The translations under genes were made by a program, and so were the position numbers. DNA of 64,000 bases from Arcticibacterium luteifluviistationis (lineage in GTDB: Bacteria; Bacteroidota; Bacteroidia; Cytophagales; Spirosomataceae), in the NCBI RefSeq assembly GCF_003258705.1, contig NZ_CP029480.1:2480001-2544000 (forward strand), read 5' to 3'. The notes under the pieces were generated by a model that had not been told where the DNA came from, searched no databases, and saw only the letters and a program-made list of their open reading frames with translations. Each line of letters begins with the position of its first letter. The stretch's first letter is position 1. This document shows, piece by piece, positions 56,701-64,000 of the stretch.

Positions 56701-58105
56701 CTTCAATGCCCACTAAGGCTAAAATAGGAATATAGACCATCAAAATGATAATTTCTCCAAAAGCAGCAGAGCTTCTAATCTTTTGGGAAGAAGAGATAAC
56801 CTCTTTGTCCATTTGAGACTGAGTAAGCCGTTTATTTCCAAAGCCCACATGCAATCGATGAACAATGGACTCTACAATAATTACGGCTCCGTCTACTATC
56901 AAACCGAAGTCAATAGCTCCAAGACTCATCAAGTTGGCTGAGATACCCAGCAAATTCATCATAGAAATGGCAAACAGCATAGCAAACGGAATAACAGATG
57001 CTACGATAAGGCCAGCACGCCAGTTACCCAATAGAATCACTAAAATAAAGATGACAATTAATCCGCCTTCTATGAGGTTTTTCTCTACTGTGCCAATGGC
57101 GGTAGAAACCAGTTTATCACGCACCAAATAAGGCTCAATCACCACTCCTTCTGGCAATGATTTCTGAATTTGAAGTACACGCTCTTTAACTAGTTCAGTA
57201 ACCTCGGCAGCATTAGCTCCCTTAAACATCATCACTTTTCCGCCTACTACTTCTTCGGCATCACGAACCATGGCACCATAACGAAGGGCTTTTCCGTACT
57301 GAACCTTTGCCACATCTTTTATCAAAACTGGAATGTGGTTTTTCTCAGATACCACAATGTTTCCAATGTCTTCTAAAGAGCCCGCAACACCATCTGTTCT
57401 TATATAGTAGGTACTTTCATTCTTTTCTATATAACCACCGCCGGTGTTTTCATTACTAACAACCATGGCATCAAAAACATCGGTAATATTTATGCCCATC
57501 GCCTTTAAAAGGCTTGGGTTTACAGCTACCTCATATTGTTTCAGAAAACCTCCCGCAGAGTTAATTTCTGCCACACCCGGAATTCCTGAAAGTTGTCTTT
57601 TGACTATCCAGTCTTGAATAGTTCTTAAATCAGAGAGTGAATATTGGTCTTTATAGCCTTCTTCGGCTATAACCACATATTGATAAATTTCTCCTAAACC
57701 TGTAGAAATTGGAGCCAACTCTGGTGTTCCCAAACCCTCTGGTATGTTTTCTTGAGCACCTTTGAGGCTTTCGCCTACTAGCTGTCTAGCCAAATAGATG
57801 TCATAGTCTTCTTCAAAAACCACGGTAATTACAGACAAACCAAATCTAGAAATAGACCTAATTTCCTCTGTATTTTGAAGGTTTTGGAGCGAAAGCTCAA
57901 TGGGCGTAGTAATAAATTGTTCCACCTCTTGTGTAGCCAAGGTAGGTGAAGTGGTAATAATCATCACCTGATTATTTGTGATGTCAGGTACGGCATCAAT
58001 GGGGATTTGGCGAATGGAGTAAAAACCCCAAATGCTCAGGGCAAGCATAAATAGCCCTATTATAAACTTATTCTGCACCGAATAAGCAATTATCTTATCG
58101 AACAT
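53795..58105 (-). CDS. CzcA/CusA-family metal efflux RND pump fused to a TolC-like outer-membrane channel
   Basis: This 1436-residue fusion has residues 1 to about 1030 as a heavy-metal RND pump (FIIGLFMLALSIWGFYSIRQ, then IPIDAVPDITNNQV). Transmembrane helix 4 reads DFGLIVDGAVIIVE (Asp399, Asp405, Glu412), the pattern of CzcA-type pumps for divalent cations such as Zn, Co, Cd or Ni, rather than the copper/silver CusA form. From residue 1044 a hydrophobic segment (MAMVLVLLLGVSV) leads into a TolC-type outer-membrane efflux domain (RAIDLETALEIAIQSHPEVR to the end). Pump and channel normally are separate genes; the fusion is known in Bacteroidota. How the channel part crosses the membrane is not clear. 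Confidence 0.92.
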   Translation of the reverse strand: MFDKIIAYSVQNKFIIGLFMLALSIWGFYSIRQIPIDAVPDITNNQVMIITTSPTLATQEVEQFITTPIELSLQNLQNTEEIRSISRFGLSVITVVFEEDYDIYLARQLVGESLKGAQENIPEGLGTPELAPISTGLGEIYQYVVIAEEGYKDQYSLSDLRTIQDWIVKRQLSGIPGVAEINSAGGFLKQYEVAVNPSLLKAMGINITDVFDAMVVSNENTGGGYIEKNESTYYIRTDGVAGSLEDIGNIVVSEKNHIPVLIKDVAKVQYGKALRYGAMVRDAEEVVGGKVMMFKGANAAEVTELVKERVLQIQKSLPEGVVIEPYLVRDKLVSTAIGTVEKNLIEGGLIVIFILVILLGNWRAGLIVASVIPFAMLFAISMMNLLGISANLMSLGAIDFGLIVDGAVIIVESIVHRLHVGFGNKRLTQSQMDKEVISSSQKIRSSAAFGEIIILMVYIPILALVGIEGKMFKPMAQAVMLAIAGALILSLTYVPMMSALFLKKEVSTKRTMADRIIDFFQKLYAPILDLALRFKAAFVAFTFILFVVSLVMFSKMGGEFIPTLEEGDLAMQQILPPGSSLSQSVETAKIIQNKLLKEFPEIEDVVLTIGSSEIPTDPMPVEVGDYTLVMKPKSEWTSASSRQEMFDKIDASLVDIPGVSYDYSQPIQLRFNELMTGTKADIAIKLFGDDLDLLYTNAKKAEKLISSVSGVGSINVEQTIGMPQIIIDYNYDKMAQYGLAIKQVNQVVRTAFAGEKAGIIYEGEKRFDLVLRLDQENRTGMQDVLNLFITLSNGNQIPLSSVADISLKDSPMQISRENTNRRIVIGVNVGDTDVETLVGNIQDKLDANLELPSGYYFTYGGQFENLKKANARLAVALPLALAMIFILLYFTFGSLAQACLIFTAIPLSAIGGVWALELRSLPFSISAGIGFIALFGVAVLNGIVLLGYFNQLKKEGMTNVLDRIIEGTKVRLRPVLMTAAVASFGFLPMALSSSGGAEVQRPLATVVIGGLITATFLTLIILPILYYWLENWNDRKLKVSPSKMAMVLVLLLGVSVKGMTQKRAIDLETALEIAIQSHPEVRVADLALEQSKSLQNLRYNPGNTDFNFQADAINEKFYGQHVNQIVVKQSFQNPSLLKATNKLQDELATRDAINKTLTLAELKRDVRWLFYQIQFKKHLLELYTSQIETYAEYQKMASVRLNAGASNPMESLNLKAKSNEFGLLQSQTELELENLEKALQFQLNTQEAVITVARDEIMSYSTFTIEGIPQVKMREQEMLISKAQTDVLRSKMKPDFHIGYAAQNYYQGGWLSGAQAGISLPLFNGQTKKKIEAQKIAVKQAEAERNSEMLRAELAINAAQRAIQVYEKGRSFYKEQLETLTPEMVRVTQLNYEAGELPYLELLNTLQISANTQKAYLEQVWALNQAIANYQFLTNQ

Positions 58106-58168
58106 AAATTTGATTAATAAAATTAAATTCTAAAAAGTAAAATTCGGGCGTAGTGAGCCCATGAAGTT

Positions 58169-58492
58169 TTAGGAATAGGTAGGCGGATGCCAAACACCTG
58201 CAGAAAAGTCTCCAGTGTAATTAAAGCTATATTGAAAACTGTAGATAAAGTTGGTAAACTCCCAAAGCTTGTAGGGCACCAGACTTAGGTCAAAAGCAAA
58301 TGAAGAACCACAGCATTGGCACAGACAAAAAGGACTACAATCGTCTTCTTCGCCATCTTGATGTTGGTGCGTTCTGTCCACTAGCCTAGCCCCTTCTACA
58401 TTGCCTTTTACAGACAACAGGAAGTCGTCTCCGCATGGCATAATAGCCATCAGAAGTACCGAAATAGACAATATAAAAGTGGTTAACCTCAT
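58169..58492 (-). CDS. Small exported Cys/His-rich protein (DUF6660-like)
   Basis: A 107-residue protein with a signal peptide and a central cluster THQHQDGEEDDCSPFCLCQC followed by CG. It holds two histidines, acidic residues and five cysteines within about 25 residues, a likely metal-binding site. It lies 63 bp upstream of the pump gene on the same strand, so it probably leads the efflux operon and may act as a periplasmic metal sensor or chaperone. The rest has aromatic-rich sequence (WEFTNFIYSFQYSFNYTGDF). The DUF assignment is from memory of similar genes beside CusA. Confidence 0.75.
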   Translation of the reverse strand: MRLTTFILSISVLLMAIMPCGDDFLLSVKGNVEGARLVDRTHQHQDGEEDDCSPFCLCQCCGSSFAFDLSLVPYKLWEFTNFIYSFQYSFNYTGDFSAGVWHPPTYS

Positions 58493-58778
58493 TTATACCT
58501 TAAAAGTAAATGAAAAAACTTTGCAACAGGTTTACAAAGTCATTTTGATTTCTAAATTAGAATTATTCTAGGTTGGGGTAGTAAACTTATAAGTCCAATG
58601 TTCGCTCAGTTAGGTGCTGACAGCGATTAAAGTTTAAGTTAAAGATACATTCCTTAAGTTGAGCAAACTGGCTAACGCTACCGATGTAATACTCTCTATC
58701 AATGACTATAAACGGATAGTATTTTATATATGTTTGTAAGAAAAAAACAGCCTTATCAATTACTAGTATACCATAAAA

Positions 58779-59087
58779 ATGACCAAAGAAGAAGAACTAT
58801 ACATCGCAATCGGCCAAAGCATCAGTGATGCAGTGCAAAGCCAAATGTTCGGAAAACCTTGTTTTAAGATTAACAAGAAAGCTTTTATCTGTTTCTTTCA
58901 AAACGAAATGGTCTTTAAACTGACTGGCGAAACGCACAGCGAGGCATTGAGCTTAGATGGTTCTCAACTTTTTGACCCTTCTGGTAAGCAACGTGCCATG
59001 AAAGAATGGGTACAAATCTCTTTTGACTATTCTGATAATTGGGAAAAGTATGCTAAAGCTGCTTTGCAGTATGTTGCTGAGAAATGA
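58779..59087 (+). CDS. TfoX N-terminal-like small protein
   Basis: A 102-residue cytoplasmic protein. QMFGKPCFKINKKAFICFFQ followed by NEMVFKLTGE resembles the TfoX/Sxy N-terminal domain (SMFGGxGxxxxGxxFAxxxxxxLxLK). Only this domain is present, as in many short Bacteroidota proteins of unknown role. It is not evidence for competence. It stands alone, 81 bp before a SugE-like gene. Confidence 0.7.
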   Translation: MTKEEELYIAIGQSISDAVQSQMFGKPCFKINKKAFICFFQNEMVFKLTGETHSEALSLDGSQLFDPSGKQRAMKEWVQISFDYSDNWEKYAKAALQYVAEK

Positions 59088-59168
59088 AATTAAGACTGCC
59101 TTAAATAATTATTTTATTACAGAACCTCATTCCCCTCCTTTTAGATTACCGAAATTTGTAAAAAAACT

Positions 59169-59498
59169 ATGAATTGGATTGTTTTAGTTATTGCAGGCTT
59201 GTTTGAAGTTGCATTTGCATTCTGTTTGGGAAAAGCAAAAGAGGCAAGCACCACAAACGAATTATATTTATGGTATGTTGGTTTTATCGTTACTCTTAGT
59301 GTAAGTATGCTACTTTTAGTAAAAGCCACGCAAACTTTACCAATAGGCACAGCTTATGCTATTTGGACAGGTATTGGAGCTGTTGGAACTGTATTGCTAG
59401 GAATTATAGTATTTAAAGAACCCGCTTCATTTCTACGACTGCTATTTCTTATCACTTTAATCAGCTCCATCATCGGACTAAAAGTAGTTTCCCAATAA
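59169..59498 (+). CDS. SMR-family transporter (SugE/Gdx-like)
   Basis: A 109-residue protein with four transmembrane helices. MNWIVLVIAGLFEVAFAFCL contains the membrane-embedded Glu13 of small multidrug resistance proteins. LPIGTAYAIWTGIGAVGTVL matches the SugE/Gdx branch, which exports guanidinium or quaternary compounds. SugE normally carries GLFEVxWAxGLK; here the second part is AFAFCLGKAK, so specificity may differ. No guanidine riboswitch is recognised in the 81-bp upstream gap. Confidence 0.88.
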   Translation: MNWIVLVIAGLFEVAFAFCLGKAKEASTTNELYLWYVGFIVTLSVSMLLLVKATQTLPIGTAYAIWTGIGAVGTVLLGIIVFKEPASFLRLLFLITLISSIIGLKVVSQ

Positions 59499-59858
59499 TA
59501 AATGCCATCATCGAAGCCAGAATAGCTTACGAAAACCATCTGAGCAGACTAATGGAATATCTCTCCTGAAAAAAATGTAACATAGATAGAGCTAGATTCC
59601 GTAGATTTTTCGTTTAAATAATCCCATCTCCTTTAAGATATCAACATTACATCATTAGAAAAAAGCTACTTATCCTCAAATTAGAGATACACAAATTTAT
59701 CTTTTTAGATTGCTCCTACTTGGGCCATAGAGCTAAGTATTTTTTTACCAATTACCATATCAAACTTTTCAATTGGTAACATTTAATTAATTGACAATTA
59801 ATAATAAGGTCAAATCCTAAGGATAGATTTGTGTCAATAAACTTTACAACAACAATTA
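59499..59858. other. 360-bp gap between SugE-like and ExeM-like genes
   Basis: This is AT-rich DNA with no hairpin or repeat. A TAGATTTG at 59824-59831, 27 bp before the nuclease start, fits the Bacteroidota -7 consensus TAnnTTTG, but no -33 TTG stands at proper spacing. A short protein-like stretch just past the SugE stop (NAIIEARIAYENHLSRLMEY in one frame, to about 59570) is too short to call. Confidence 0.4.
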
Positions 59859-62840
59859 ATGGTTAATTATTCTCCTTATATCAAACCATTTAGAAGCGTA
59901 TTCTATGCCCTTCTTACACTTTCTTATTTTACATCTTCTGCACAGTTGGTAGGTTGGGATTTTAACGCTACCAGTGATTATGGCAATTCGCCGCAGGCTG
60001 CTAGCACCATCAATGCTCATCTTACCACTTCCGGTTTAGTTCGTGGAAGTGGCGTAACTACCAGTGGTTCAGCCGCCGCTAGAGCTTGGGGAGGAAAAGG
60101 CTGGTCAAGTACAGAATCAGAAGCTATTACCGATAGTGCTTTCGTTACTTTCACTGTAAGCCCTTCTTCTGGCTATGCTGTTTCCTTATCAGCCATAAAT
60201 CCTTTAACCTACAGGCGTTCAGGTACGGGCCCAGATAGCTGTAAACTTCAATACCAGGTAGATGCAGGAGCTTTTATTGATATTTCAATGCTTGAATTTA
60301 CATCTACATCTAGCAGTGGTTCCACCATTCCATCCATTGACCTAAGTGGTATTCCCGTCCTCCAAAACATCCCTTCTGCCAGTACTATAACCTTTAGATT
60401 GCTTCCTTTCGGTGGCACCTCTTCAGCAGGAAGCTTTTATTTATTTGATAAAGGAAATAATACGGATACGGATTTTGGCCTAGAAGGCGAAATGAGTAAT
60501 GAAGGCGGCATACCAAGCATCAGTATAAATGATATGAGTATGGCTGAGGGTAATTCGGGCACGCAAACTTTCCAATTTACCGTTTCTCTGACTGGCCCTG
60601 CCCCTGCAGGAGGTGTCACATTTGACATTAAAACCACTGATAATACTGCAACTGCTCCCACAGATTATACAGCGGTCAACCTTACTTCTCAAAACATTCC
60701 AGAAGGAAACCTAAGCTATACCTTTGATGTACTCGTCAATGGTGATACCGACTTAGAATCAACCGAAAGTTTCTTTGTAGATATTTCTAACTTCACAAAT
60801 GCCAATGCAATTGACAATCAAGGATTAGGAACTATCATTGATGAAGACACACCAATTATCTTCACCAAAATTCACGAAATTCAAGGCACTGGAAATACAA
60901 CAGCCCTAACATTAGGAAGCACTCACAGTGTTGAGGCCATTGTCATTAGAAACTTCAGCGGCTATAGTGGTTTAAGTGGGTTTTATTTACAGGAAGAAGA
61001 AAGTGATTACGATGCCGACCCTAACACTTCCGAAGGACTCTTTGTATATGACCCTTCTGGTATTTTTACGGGAAACGAGGGTGACCTTGTAAGAGTAAAA
61101 GGAGATGTCGCAGAATATGCCAGCGGAGCCTCTTCTAGCCTTACACAGCTAAATAATATTACAGAAGCTATGGTGGTTTCTTCTAATAACTCAATGCCTG
61201 CTGCCAGTAATGTGAGTTTTCCTGTGAATAGCTTAGACGACCTAGAGAAACATGAAGGAATGCTGGTGAAAGTTACAGCTGCATCGGGTAGTCTTACCGT
61301 GACAGACACCTATAATTTAAGCAGGTATGGGCAAGTTCTTTTAAGTACTGAAGCTGCCTCAAATCAGGCAGGCACTGACGGCAGAATAGACCAATTCACC
61401 CAATTTAATGCCCCTGATACAACTGCTCATGCTGCATACTTAGCCGAATTACCAAAAAGACAATTTTATATTGATGATGCCAGCGGAACTCAAAACCCAG
61501 AAAACATCATTTTTGCAAGAGGTGGCAACCCACTTTCTGCCAACAACACTTTAAGAGGTGGAGATACGGTAGATGAAATTATAGCTGTATTAGACGAGCG
61601 TTTTGAAGGTTATAGACTGCAAACTGCTGATCCTATAAATTTTCAAGCAACCAATCCGAGGTTAAACTCACCTAGCGATGTAGGTCCTTTAGCCACACTT
61701 AAAGTTGCTAGTTTTAATGTCTTAAATTACTTTAACGGTGATGGAATGGGTGGTGGCTTCCCAACGGCTAGAGGTGCTGATAACCTCACAGAGTTTAACC
61801 GCCAAAGAGACAAAATAGTAAAAGCTATAGCTGACCTTGATGCCGATGTGGTTGGTCTTATGGAAATTGAAAATGATGGATTTGCTAGCACCAGTGCCAT
61901 CCAAGACCTTATTAATGGAATTAATGCTATTGTAGGGGACAGTACCTATCAATTTATTGAGCCCACCGTAGTTACCGCTTCTGATGTGATTACCGTAGCC
62001 ATCATTTATAAACCAGCCAAAGTTACTCCGCAAGGTGCTGCTGTGGTTATTCCTGACTCTTATGGGCATGCGGCTTTTGATGTAACGGGTAGAAAGCCGC
62101 TGGTACAAACCTTCAAACAAGTAGCGAATTCTGAAAGATTCACAATAGGCGTCAATCATTTCAAATCTAAAGGTTCAATTTCTCCTGATTCACAAAATGT
62201 AGCACAAGGTGATGGTCAAGGAAACAATAACTACCTCAGAACTCATCAATCTCAAGATTTACTCAATTGGTTAGCCACAAACCCTACTGCAGCTACCAAT
62301 ACCGACATATTACTTCTAGGTGACTTTAATGCTTATGCTTTAGAAGACCCATTGACATATTTAGAAAGTAATGGCTATGTAAATCAATCTCCCCACGAAG
62401 AGCACTCCTATACATTTTCAGGCATGTGGGGGGCTTTAGATCATGCCTTTGCCAGCAGTTCTCTAAACGCTAAAGTAACAGGCAGCACCATCTGGAATAT
62501 TAACGGAGCCGAGCCTACAATTTTAGATTATAACACAGAGAATAAATCTGTTACACAAATAGTTAATTACTACAATAATGATGCGTTTAGAGCTTCTGAC
62601 CATGACCCAGTACTTATTGGTTTAAACCTTACTGGTACCCCATGTGTGACTGATGTTGTTTTAGAATCAAGCATAACACTTTCTCAAGTTGCAGGAAATA
62701 GCATTGTAGGAAAAACAAACAATGCTATTACGGCAGGTCAATCCATTGTGTACGATGCTAGTAATTTTATATTACTAGAGCCAGGTTTTTCAACAAAATC
62801 AGGCTCAGTTTTCGAAACTAAACTGGTCGGTTGTAATTAA
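59859..62840 (+). CDS. ExeM/NucH-like secreted endonuclease with Calx-beta and coat-hanger domains
   Basis: A 993-residue exported protein (signal ending TSSAQ). After a beta-sandwich region (to about 215) comes a Calx-beta domain (SISINDMSMAEGNSGTQTFQ, about 218-325). Next is an OB-fold-like region (HSVEAIVIRNFSGYSGLSGF), then an endonuclease/exonuclease/phosphatase domain (about 620-920) with VVGLMEIENDG (Glu669, Glu671), LLGDFNAY (Asp822, Asn824) and SDHDPV (Asp914, His915). The C-terminus LEPGFSTKSGSVFETKLVGC is a 3-coathanger-type tail shared with the protein at 36212. It probably degrades extracellular DNA for nutrient use. Convergent overlap of 4 bp with the RidA gene. Confidence 0.9.
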   Translation: MVNYSPYIKPFRSVFYALLTLSYFTSSAQLVGWDFNATSDYGNSPQAASTINAHLTTSGLVRGSGVTTSGSAAARAWGGKGWSSTESEAITDSAFVTFTVSPSSGYAVSLSAINPLTYRRSGTGPDSCKLQYQVDAGAFIDISMLEFTSTSSSGSTIPSIDLSGIPVLQNIPSASTITFRLLPFGGTSSAGSFYLFDKGNNTDTDFGLEGEMSNEGGIPSISINDMSMAEGNSGTQTFQFTVSLTGPAPAGGVTFDIKTTDNTATAPTDYTAVNLTSQNIPEGNLSYTFDVLVNGDTDLESTESFFVDISNFTNANAIDNQGLGTIIDEDTPIIFTKIHEIQGTGNTTALTLGSTHSVEAIVIRNFSGYSGLSGFYLQEEESDYDADPNTSEGLFVYDPSGIFTGNEGDLVRVKGDVAEYASGASSSLTQLNNITEAMVVSSNNSMPAASNVSFPVNSLDDLEKHEGMLVKVTAASGSLTVTDTYNLSRYGQVLLSTEAASNQAGTDGRIDQFTQFNAPDTTAHAAYLAELPKRQFYIDDASGTQNPENIIFARGGNPLSANNTLRGGDTVDEIIAVLDERFEGYRLQTADPINFQATNPRLNSPSDVGPLATLKVASFNVLNYFNGDGMGGGFPTARGADNLTEFNRQRDKIVKAIADLDADVVGLMEIENDGFASTSAIQDLINGINAIVGDSTYQFIEPTVVTASDVITVAIIYKPAKVTPQGAAVVIPDSYGHAAFDVTGRKPLVQTFKQVANSERFTIGVNHFKSKGSISPDSQNVAQGDGQGNNNYLRTHQSQDLLNWLATNPTAATNTDILLLGDFNAYALEDPLTYLESNGYVNQSPHEEHSYTFSGMWGALDHAFASSSLNAKVTGSTIWNINGAEPTILDYNTENKSVTQIVNYYNNDAFRASDHDPVLIGLNLTGTPCVTDVVLESSITLSQVAGNSIVGKTNNAITAGQSIVYDASNFILLEPGFSTKSGSVFETKLVGCN

Positions 62841-63280
62841 TTCAAAGCAGCCATACATTCTATTTCCACTTTAGCACCTAATGGTAAGCTGACTTCCATA
62901 GCACTTCTGGCTGGTTTATTTTCTGGAAAATACTTGACGTACGCTCCACTCATAGCACCAAATTCTGAAATATCTGCCAACATGCAGGTACATTTAATTA
63001 CTTTCTCAATAGAAGAACCATTTGCTTCTAATATCGTTTTGATGTTTTCCATGGTCTGAACCGTTTCCGCCTCTATCCCACCTTCTACGATAGAACCATT
63101 CGGTAAAGCACCTATTTGACCAGAAACATACAAAATGTCACCATATTTCACCGCTTGCGAATAGGGTCTATTAAGTTTTGCAAATTCTTCTGTTTGTAAA
63201 TAGGTTAAACTTGGTTTTTCAGGACTTTCGCAAGACCACATAGATAGCACTAAACCAAGAACCACAATCAACTTTTTCAT
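62837..63280 (-). CDS. Exported RidA-family (YjgF) lipoprotein
   Basis: A 147-residue protein that starts with a lipoprotein signal (VLGLVLSMWSC) followed by a RidA fold. YGDILYVSGQIGALPNGSIV, CTCMLADISEF, PARSAMEV (the substrate-binding Arg) and VEIECMAAL are all present, so the active site is complete. RidA normally hydrolyses reactive enamines and imines in the cytoplasm; an exported copy is unusual and suggests a periplasmic substrate. It lies 18 bp after the dipeptide epimerase gene on the same strand and may share its pathway, peptide or amino-acid salvage. Confidence 0.9.
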   Translation of the reverse strand: MKKLIVVLGLVLSMWSCESPEKPSLTYLQTEEFAKLNRPYSQAVKYGDILYVSGQIGALPNGSIVEGGIEAETVQTMENIKTILEANGSSIEKVIKCTCMLADISEFGAMSGAYVKYFPENKPARSAMEVSLPLGAKVEIECMAALN

Positions 63281-63298
63281 TCTAAATATTCGTTTTAA

Positions 63299-64000
63299 TT
63301 AAATCACCACTTTTGTTAATTTCTCTAAATAATCTGCTTTGACCTTTACGCCTAAACCTATTTTATCACTCAGACTTACAAGGCCATTTTTTCCATAAGT
63401 TATTCCCTCCAAAACTGGGTCTTCCTCAAACATGAGTGGCGTGTCAAAGTCTATAAATTTCACTTGTGAACTAGTCATAGCTAAATGAGCAGATGCCGTA
63501 AAACCGATACGAGACTCTAAAAAACCTCCTATTTGGAGAGCTATATTAGCTTCTTCAGCTAATTTGATGATTTTAATAGCTTTATATAAACCTGAAGATT
63601 TACCCAATTTAATATTGATAGCATCACAAGCGTCCAAACCTATCAGCCTTTCCGCATCATGATGGTCTAAACAAGACTCATCTGCCATAATAGTTATAGG
63701 GCTTACTTTTTTGATTTTTGGCAAAGCCATAAACTCCCACCTCGGTATGGGTTCTTCACAGTGTTGAATATTATATGGTGCTAAGGCTTCTAGAGTTTCT
63801 ATGGCCTCTGGAACAGACCAACCCTGATTGGCATCTAACCGCAAAGGAATAGTTAAGCCAATACTTGCTCTAATAGCTTGTATTCGTTTGACATCTTCCT
63901 GACCATTTTTCCCCAGCTTCACTTTAATAACTTCAAAACCTCGCTCTTTAATTTCTAAAGCATCGGCCGCCATTTCATCGGCATCTCCTATGCTTACGGT
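63299..64000 (-). CDS. Dipeptide (L-Ala-D/L-Glu) epimerase-like enolase superfamily enzyme (partial, N-terminus off the right edge)
   Basis: The frame is open to the window edge (nine in-frame codons precede the internal ATG at 63973), so the N-terminal capping domain lies outside. The barrel carries IKVKLG (catalytic KxK), LRLDANQGW (metal Asp), HCEEPIPR (metal Glu), IMADESC (metal Asp) and INIKLGKSSG (second catalytic Lys). This set is diagnostic for the muconate-lactonizing/dipeptide epimerase branch. It likely epimerises L-Ala-L-Glu-type dipeptides from cell-wall peptide recycling. The exported RidA gene follows 18 bp downstream. Confidence 0.9.
   Translation of the reverse strand, partial: TVSIGDADEMAADALEIKERGFEVIKVKLGKNGQEDVKRIQAIRASIGLTIPLRLDANQGWSVPEAIETLEALAPYNIQHCEEPIPRWEFMALPKIKKVSPITIMADESCLDHHDAERLIGLDACDAINIKLGKSSGLYKAIKIIKLAEEANIALQIGGFLESRIGFTASAHLAMTSSQVKFIDFDTPLMFEEDPVLEGITYGKNGLVSLSDKIGLGVKVKADYLEKLTKVVI

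Noticed and set aside
59088-59168. Guanidine riboswitch upstream of the SugE-like gene
   Set aside because: The 81-bp gap lacks the conserved hairpins; it is too short and AT-rich.

Overview
The window looks like a chromosomal segment of a Bacteroidota bacterium, most likely of the Cytophagales and probably marine or polysaccharide-degrading. The reasons are two SusC/SusD pairs, a FecR/ECF-sigma module, a hybrid two-component regulator, two lipoprotein sulfatases, a CzcA-type pump fused to a TolC-like channel, many lipoproteins, AT-rich intergenic DNA and weak Shine-Dalgarno sequences. No tRNA, rRNA or CRISPR array was recognised.

Layout. 1-9100 (minus strand): ECF sigma, FecR anti-sigma, STN-containing SusC, SusD, then two Tat-signal pyruvyl-transferase-like paralogs (the second runs off the left edge). 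9.1-9.75 kb: a gap holding a decayed tyrosine-integrase fragment. 9.75-14.4 kb (plus): a repeat-tailed lipoprotein, a ROK kinase, a DUF302 protein and a sulfatase. 14.5-20.3 kb: a lipoprotein, a NUDIX-type regulator and a divergent 1355-residue ThuA/sugar dehydrogenase/PKD/cytochrome c protein. 20.3-21.2 kb: three 214-bp tandem repeats built from small hairpin modules. 21.2-27.3 kb: mixed housekeeping genes (flavin monooxygenase, truncated RhuM, Crp-type regulator, SRPBCC protein, carboxyethylornithine synthase-like enzyme, pseudouridine synthase, CDP-alcohol phosphotransferase). 27.3-30.0 kb: a WYL regulator divergent from an RtcB RNA ligase, bounded by 37-bp direct repeats. 30-35 kb (minus): a Planctomycetes-like DUF1592/DUF1552/cytochrome-LRR cluster. 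35.4-40 kb: peroxiredoxin, ELWxxDGT-repeat protein, DUF4287 protein. 40-52.6 kb: a second polysaccharide locus (GH30, SusD, SusC, hybrid regulator, sulfatase). 52.6-58.5 kb: metal efflux operon. 58.8-64 kb: TfoX-like protein, SugE-like transporter, ExeM-like secreted nuclease, exported RidA and a partial dipeptide epimerase.

How it fits together. The two SusCD systems use different regulatory logic: the first SusC has an N-terminal signalling domain and an adjacent FecR/sigma pair, while the second lacks that domain and is divergent from a hybrid sensor/AraC regulator. The most unusual locus is the WYL-RtcB cassette. It sits exactly at the 3' end of a cytochrome gene, and a second copy of that gene's last 10 codons lies at the far side, differing only at two synonymous positions. 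This is what an element that integrates in a gene end and restores it would leave. An 8-bp perfect inverted repeat lies between the two cassette genes, so the cassette looks like a small mobile, self-regulated RNA-repair unit. The functional reading is inference.
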